Source: an uncultured Blautia sp.
GTDB taxonomy: Bacteria > Bacillota > Clostridia > Lachnospirales > Lachnospiraceae
Direction of reading: 5' to 3'
NCBI GenBank assembly: GCA_946629475.1
Contig: CAMOXX010000098.1
Span: forward strand, 1-9,468
Length of the DNA stretch: 9,468 bases
Shown here piece after piece: positions 5,045-9,468 of the stretch. The notes beneath the pieces are model-generated. The model saw only the letters and a list, made by a program, of their open reading frames with translations, was not told where the DNA came from and did no database searches. The position numbers were made by a program, and so were the translations under genes. How positions within the stretch are numbered: the stretch's first letter is position 1; every line of letters starts with the position of its first letter.

Positions 5045-7084
5045 ATGATCAGTAATAAAACATGGAAGATCAGCATACGGTGCCAGAATGGAACTCAGAT
5101 AGAAACTGAAGTCCCTGTGAATGCAGGAAAACAGGAAAAGAACGGAACAGCTGTAAGCGTGACAGACTTCAATGAAGACGATATCCGTATCGGAAAGATC
5201 GATCTGGAGATCCTGCCTGTGACGCTCGCAGACATTCCTTATACTGAAAAGGATAAGCCTGTACAAGTGAGAATCCCGGTGGAAGAACTGCCCGAGAAGA
5301 TCACTGCTTTCTACATGTTCAATCCCTGGTGGACCAGGCCTGCTTTTTGTAAAGACCTGAGCGGTATCCCGGAGCGCACACAGATCGCACTGTTTAAGAT
5401 GAAGGATCGCTGCGTCTGCCTGCTTCCAATGGTGGGGGATTCCTATAAGGCTGTCATGACCGCAGGATCAGCTGACGAGATCGTATTCGAAATGACAGCC
5501 GGGATCGGGGGGATCCGCAGGATCAGCGAGCCCCTGTTCATCATGAGTGAAGGACAGACATCCTATGAAGCTGTGCATAAAATATTCGCGTATCTGAAGC
5601 TGCATACCGGACTGAGGCTCAGGGAAGAACGCACGGTTCCTGAGGTATTCCGATATCTGGGATGGTGCAGCTGGGATGCGTTTTATACAGAAGTATCGGA
5701 CGAAAAGATCAGGCAGAAAGCGCAGGAGATGACAGAGCGCAATGTACCGGTAAGGTGGTTCCTCATCGATGACGGCTGGTTCGGAGCTCGTGAAAAGATG
5801 CTGGCAGATTTAAGGCCTGATCACGAAAAATTCCCGGAAGGATTTAAGCGGATGACGGATGAGATCCGGGCGAACAGCAGTATTAAGTGGTTCGGCGTCT
5901 GGCATGCACTGGGAGGATACTGGGACGGCATAGCGCCCGGGAGTCCCGCAGAGCAGCAGGAGCAGAAATATCTTTATCAAAACAGAGCAGGCAGCATTGT
6001 CCCTGATCCGGGGAAAGGCGCCGGATTCTATAAGGACTGGCACAAGCTTCTTCGGAGTGAGGGAATCGACTTCGTCAAGGTTGACGGCCAAAGCGCTGTT
6101 CCTTTCTACTATCAGAACGGCTTTCCGCTTGCAAAGGCAGCCCGCGAGATCGCATTTTCTCTTGAGAGCGGCGCCTGCATTATGAACGGCGCTATGATCA
6201 ACTGTATGGGAATGGGAATGGAGACGGTCCTGGCAAGGCCTGCCTCTGCTGTTTCCCGAAACAGCGACGATTTTTTGCCTGCTAAGGAGGAGAGCTTTGC
6301 CGAACACCTTATCCAGAACGCTTATAACTCGGTCTATCACAATGAGATCTACTGCTGTGACTGGGATATGTTCTGGACAAACCACAAACACGCGGGAAAG
6401 CACAGCCTTCTTCGGGCGATCAGCGGCGGTCCTGTCTATGTGAGTGACAGAGTAGGTGAAACAGATCCGGAGGTCTTACGGCCGCTGACTTATGCGGATG
6501 GAAGAATCCTCATGCTTGAGCGCTCGGCGAAGCCAACAGAAGACTGTATTTTTACAGACTCCACACAAAATGGCGTTTTAAAACTCCATAATATCGGAAA
6601 ATGGGGGCAGGAAAACATAGCCGGAGGCGTCGCTGTTTATAACCTGACAGACCGCGTTCAGACCTTTGTGACTTCCCCTTCAGATGTTCCGGAACTTGAT
6701 AAGGATCAGGAGTACTGGATCTACGATTTCCTTGAAAAGGCAGTCGTAATGCCGGAGAGCGCCAAAACTGCCGGCGGCGGACTCGGGGTCGGAGACTACA
6801 AGTGGTTCGTATTTCTTCCTAAGGGACAGAACGGGAGCTGCCTGGGGCTTTCGGACAAATACTGCGGATTCACGGCGGTGGAAGCAATGTTTACAGAGGG
6901 AAACACTGATACGGTAGTACTGAAAGGAACCGGGAATGTGTCATGGATTTCCGGAAAAAGCCCAGTAAAGGTCTTGGCCGGCGGAAGAAAAGTGACAGAT
7001 CAGATGAGCAGCAATGGCTGTTTACATACACTGCGTCTTCCGGAAAGCGCGGAGAAAGCGGTGATCACCATAACCTGGTCATAG
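5045..7084 (+). CDS. Raffinose-synthase/SIP1-type GH36 enzyme (probable cytoplasmic alpha-galactosidase or galactosyltransferase)
   Basis: A 679-residue protein with no signal peptide, somewhat shorter than the plant members (about 750-800). It shows motif after motif of the raffinose synthase/alkaline alpha-galactosidase family (Pfam Raffinose_syn): GWCSWDAFYTEV from 206, LIDDGWFG at 240-247, FVKVDGQS at 343-350, SRNSDDFLP at 404-412, DWDMF at 439-443 and RAISGGPVYVSD at 457-468. By family precedent Asp347 is the catalytic nucleophile and Asp408 or Asp409 the acid/base, so the active site looks intact. The family acts on alpha-1,6-galactosyl bonds by a retaining mechanism, and members either hydrolyse or transfer galactose; which applies here cannot be read from sequence. 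It starts seven bases after the DUF624 stop, with GGAAGGGA (5025-5032) inside that gene as a distant ribosome site, suggesting translational coupling. Confidence 0.9.
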   Translation: MISNKTWKISIRCQNGTQIETEVPVNAGKQEKNGTAVSVTDFNEDDIRIGKIDLEILPVTLADIPYTEKDKPVQVRIPVEELPEKITAFYMFNPWWTRPAFCKDLSGIPERTQIALFKMKDRCVCLLPMVGDSYKAVMTAGSADEIVFEMTAGIGGIRRISEPLFIMSEGQTSYEAVHKIFAYLKLHTGLRLREERTVPEVFRYLGWCSWDAFYTEVSDEKIRQKAQEMTERNVPVRWFLIDDGWFGAREKMLADLRPDHEKFPEGFKRMTDEIRANSSIKWFGVWHALGGYWDGIAPGSPAEQQEQKYLYQNRAGSIVPDPGKGAGFYKDWHKLLRSEGIDFVKVDGQSAVPFYYQNGFPLAKAAREIAFSLESGACIMNGAMINCMGMGMETVLARPASAVSRNSDDFLPAKEESFAEHLIQNAYNSVYHNEIYCCDWDMFWTNHKHAGKHSLLRAISGGPVYVSDRVGETDPEVLRPLTYADGRILMLERSAKPTEDCIFTDSTQNGVLKLHNIGKWGQENIAGGVAVYNLTDRVQTFVTSPSDVPELDKDQEYWIYDFLEKAVVMPESAKTAGGGLGVGDYKWFVFLPKGQNGSCLGLSDKYCGFTAVEAMFTEGNTDTVVLKGTGNVSWISGKSPVKVLAGGRKVTDQMSSNGCLHTLRLPESAEKAVITITWS

Positions 7085-7117
7085 GATTGAACTATAGAGG
7101 AATCGGAGATATCAGAC

Positions 7118-9367
7118 ATGTGTATTAAATACCATCCGGAAAGGAAAGTATTCGAGCTGGCTACTCTTCACACCTCATATCAGATACAGATATCTGAACT
7201 GGGACACCTTATCCATCTGTATTACGGAGCTGCCGTAAATGACTTGATGGACTATCTCTTCGAGCCTTTTGACGCAGGATTTTCGCCAAATCCATATGCA
7301 CAGAAGCTTTCAAGAGGCGGGTCTTTGGACCTGTACCCGATGGAGTGCAGCGGTATCAATTGCGGAGATTTCCGTGTGAGTTCCCTGGACACAGTGACAG
7401 GAGACGGAGTTTGGGGAGCAGACCTGCGATACCTGCGGCATGAGATCAAGCCCGGTAAATACGGAATAAAGGGTATGCCGTCTTCCCGCGGCAATGATGA
7501 AAATACTGACAGCCGGGATGTGCAGACACTTCGGATTACACTTGCAGATGCAGTCAGCGGCCTGGAAGTTGAACTTCTCTATGCTGTTTTCGAAGATAAG
7601 GATGTTATCACAAGAGCCGCCCGGATTACGAACACATCAAACTTCCCGATCCATCTGCACAAAGCGTATTCCTGCTGCCTTGACCTGCCGGAGGGAGACT
7701 GGGACCTGATCCATTTCCACGGGAGACATACGATGGAGAGGCAGACCCAGAGAAATCCTGTAATGACAGGTATCCACAGAGTGTCTTCGAAGCGCGGTGC
7801 GTCGAGTCATCAGCAAAATCCTTTTGTGATTCTGTGCGACAGGAACACGACGGAAGATGCCGGCGACTGTTACGGCATGATGCTGGTCTATTCGGGAAAT
7901 CACTGTACAGATGTGGAGAAGGACCAGTCAGGATGCGTGCGATGCGTTATGGGGATCAGCAGCGAACAGTTTCTGTGGGAACTTATGCCGGGGCAGTCTT
8001 TTGACACGCCTGAAGTTCTGATGACGTATTCGAAGGATGGAATCGGAAGACTCTCGAGGCAGTATCACCGTTTCATCCGGGAAAACATCTGCAAGAGCAA
8101 ATATATGCATCAGCGCAGGCCGGTGTTGATCAACAACTGGGAGGCGACCTATTTTGACTTCGACGCAGACAAAATATTGAAGATCGCATCTCAGGCAGCG
8201 GAACTCGGAGTGGAGATGATCGTTCTGGACGACGGGTGGTTCGGCAGCAGATTTGATGACAACAGCGGGTTGGGAGACTGGTATGTCAACGAGACGAAGC
8301 TCCCCGGCGGGCTGACTCCGCTCATTGACAGAATCAATGAAATGGGTATGAAATTCGGGATCTGGGTGGAGCCGGAAATGGTGAACGAGGATTCGGATCT
8401 CTTCCGCGCTCATCCGGACTGGGCCTTTACGATTCCGGGAAGGGAGCCGTCCATGAGCCGTAACCAACTTGTTCTGGACCTCTCCAGAAAGGACGTTGTC
8501 GACTGGCTTTACAAGACGCTCTCAGAACTGCTGACGAGGTATAATATCGAGTACGTCAAATGGGATATGAACCGCCATCTCACGGACGTATACAGCAGAA
8601 AGCTGCCCGCAGAGCGGCAGGGAGAGGTATTCCACAGATATGTGCTGGGACTCTACGATCTGTTGGAGAGGCTGACAAATACCTTTCCTGATGTACTGTT
8701 CGAGGGCTGTTCCGGCGGCGGAGGACGTTTTGACGCCGCCATGCTTCACTATTCGCCCCAGATCTGGTGCAGCGATGATACCGATGCTATCGAGCGCTTA
8801 TATATTCAGGAGGGCACATCCTACGGCTATCCGGCATCTGCAGTCGGCGCGCACGTATCTGCCGTTCCCAATCATCAGACATCCAGGGCCACGCCGTTTG
8901 GAACACGGGGAGTAGCCGCTATGTACGGAGGATTCGGTTACGAACTTGACCTCAGCAGACTCAGTGCAGCGGAAAAAGAAGAGGTGAGAGGCCAGATCCG
9001 GCGATATCACGAATACTATGACCTGATCCATAACGGAGACTACTACCGGCTTACAACGGATTCCAGAAATAGGGACTATACAGCCTGGCAGTTCGTATCC
9101 CCGGATTTTAAAGGGACACTTGTCAGCGCTGTGATGACATCGCCCAGGGTCTGTCTCGGTCCGGTCAGGATCAGGCTCAAGGGACTGGATCCGAAGGCTT
9201 CTTATGAAATAGTCCGCATGGAGACATTCGGCTGTAAAACAGAAGCGCTCCATTCTGAAAAGAAAGTATTCAGCGGAGAAGCGCTTCTGGAAGGTGGAAT
9301 TGTGCTGCCGATCATGCACGGGGACTATCCCGGAGTACAGATTTATTTGAATGTTCCGGTATCCTGA
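7118..9367 (+). CDS. Alpha-galactosidase, GH36 (AgaA/RafA type)
   Basis: A 749-residue cytoplasmic enzyme (no signal peptide), close to the usual 720-750 of bacterial GH36 enzymes, that hydrolyses terminal alpha-galactose from melibiose, raffinose and related sugars. An N-terminal beta-sandwich (about 1-320) precedes a TIM barrel and a small C-terminal beta domain. Active-site signatures: NNWEATYFDF with Trp341, LDDGWFG with Asp371 and Asp372, WVEPEM with Trp416 just before it as GIW, SRNQ with Arg448, KWDMNRH with Lys481 and nucleophile Asp483, GCSGGGGRFD with Cys531 and Gly533, and WCSDDTDAIERL with acid/base Asp553. As I recall the Geobacillus AgaA numbering (Trp336, Asp366/367, Trp411, Arg443, Lys476, Asp478, Cys526, Gly528, Asp548), every one of these is displaced by exactly five residues, so the catalytic domain should be colinear with AgaA. 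CGGAG (7104-7108) lies nine bases before the ATG. It is the last gene of the operon. Confidence 0.96.
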   Translation: MCIKYHPERKVFELATLHTSYQIQISELGHLIHLYYGAAVNDLMDYLFEPFDAGFSPNPYAQKLSRGGSLDLYPMECSGINCGDFRVSSLDTVTGDGVWGADLRYLRHEIKPGKYGIKGMPSSRGNDENTDSRDVQTLRITLADAVSGLEVELLYAVFEDKDVITRAARITNTSNFPIHLHKAYSCCLDLPEGDWDLIHFHGRHTMERQTQRNPVMTGIHRVSSKRGASSHQQNPFVILCDRNTTEDAGDCYGMMLVYSGNHCTDVEKDQSGCVRCVMGISSEQFLWELMPGQSFDTPEVLMTYSKDGIGRLSRQYHRFIRENICKSKYMHQRRPVLINNWEATYFDFDADKILKIASQAAELGVEMIVLDDGWFGSRFDDNSGLGDWYVNETKLPGGLTPLIDRINEMGMKFGIWVEPEMVNEDSDLFRAHPDWAFTIPGREPSMSRNQLVLDLSRKDVVDWLYKTLSELLTRYNIEYVKWDMNRHLTDVYSRKLPAERQGEVFHRYVLGLYDLLERLTNTFPDVLFEGCSGGGGRFDAAMLHYSPQIWCSDDTDAIERLYIQEGTSYGYPASAVGAHVSAVPNHQTSRATPFGTRGVAAMYGGFGYELDLSRLSAAEKEEVRGQIRRYHEYYDLIHNGDYYRLTTDSRNRDYTAWQFVSPDFKGTLVSAVMTSPRVCLGPVRIRLKGLDPKASYEIVRMETFGCKTEALHSEKKVFSGEALLEGGIVLPIMHGDYPGVQIYLNVPVS

Positions 9368-9383
9368 ATCTGCTGCTTAACAC

Positions 9384-9415
9384 AGGCCCTTCATCATCAG
9401 GTGGAGGGCCTTTTT
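9384..9415 (+). terminator. Intrinsic terminator closing the operon
   Basis: AGGCCCTTCATC (9384-9395) pairs with GGTGGAGGGCCT (9400-9411) as a 12-bp stem (three G-U pairs) capped by the tetraloop ATCA, followed directly by TTTT and then CGTTT. It begins 16 bases after the alpha-galactosidase stop. The opposite strand lacks a matching T run, so it works for the plus strand only. Confidence 0.92.
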
Positions 9416-9468
9416 CGTTTGTGGCAAGAACTGGTTCCCGTTTGCTCTTATGTTCTACGGCGCAGGCT
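9416..9468. other. Downstream edge, nothing assigned
   Basis: Fifty-three bases follow the terminator. More than one frame is open on each strand, but there is no start with a ribosome site and no recognisable motif, so I do not call a gene here. Confidence 0.5.

Noticed and set aside
5810..6403. Open frame of 197 codons on the minus strand inside the first GH36 gene
   Set aside because: The plus-strand gene has unmistakable conserved motifs throughout this stretch; the antisense frame has no recognisable domain and is a by-product of codon usage.
7928..9319. Two long minus-strand open frames (179 and 173 codons) under the alpha-galactosidase
   Set aside because: They lie opposite the conserved catalytic barrel and C-terminal domain, have no family resemblance and no separate promoter or ribosome site that I can see.
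9414..9467. Plus-strand open frame reading GKNWFPFALMFYGAG at the right edge, possible start of another gene
   Set aside because: It runs out of the terminator tail without a start codon or ribosome site and is too short to identify; frames on the other strand are equally open.
1..9468. Searched for tRNA, rRNA, CRISPR arrays, insertion sequences, attachment sites and riboswitches
   Set aside because: No such structures are visible; the window is almost entirely coding apart from the divergent promoter and short gaps.

Overview
The window reads as one complete catabolic locus for alpha-galactosides (melibiose, raffinose or stachyose type sugars, or another alpha-galactosyl compound) from a Gram-positive bacterium. 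A Lachnospiraceae-like member of the Clostridia is most likely. The reasons are the strong AAAGGAG/GGAGG ribosome binding sites, a lipoprotein-type solute-binding protein with a Gly/Ser-rich linker, a TTG start codon, a DUF624 (YesL-type) membrane protein, and an ABC sugar importer encoded without its own ATPase. The taxonomic placement is inference; no taxonomic marker gene is present.

Layout. An AraC-family regulator (24-923, minus strand) is transcribed away from a six-gene plus-strand operon. About 240 bp of divergent regulatory DNA (924-1163) separates them. That region holds a good extended -10 promoter for the regulator, a 12-bp palindrome touching its -35, a set of 10-bp phased AT-rich repeats that includes an exact TTGACATAT direct repeat 20 bp apart, and a weaker candidate promoter for the operon. 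The operon runs: sugar-binding lipoprotein (1164-2486), a hairpin (2516-2549), first permease (2572-3459, TTG start), second permease (3477-4316), DUF624/YesL protein (4339-5037), a raffinose-synthase/SIP1-type GH36 enzyme (5045-7084) and a classical GH36 alpha-galactosidase (7118-9367). It closes with a strong intrinsic terminator (9384-9415).

How the parts probably work together. The lipoprotein captures the sugar outside the cell and the two permeases import it intact, probably powered by a shared MsmX/MsmK-type ATPase encoded elsewhere. Two cytoplasmic GH36 enzymes from different subgroups then remove or transfer the alpha-galactosyl groups. The AraC-type protein is the likely sugar-responsive activator. 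No galactokinase, sucrose phosphorylase or other downstream sugar enzyme is present, and the terminator shows that this operon ends here.

Most of this is a recognisable sugar-utilisation locus rather than a new kind of system. The points most worth a second look are the pairing of two divergent GH36 enzymes, a near-canonical EF-hand-type calcium loop in the binding protein, and the phased repeats in the divergent promoter. Bases 1-23 and 9416-9468 hold nothing that can be assigned.
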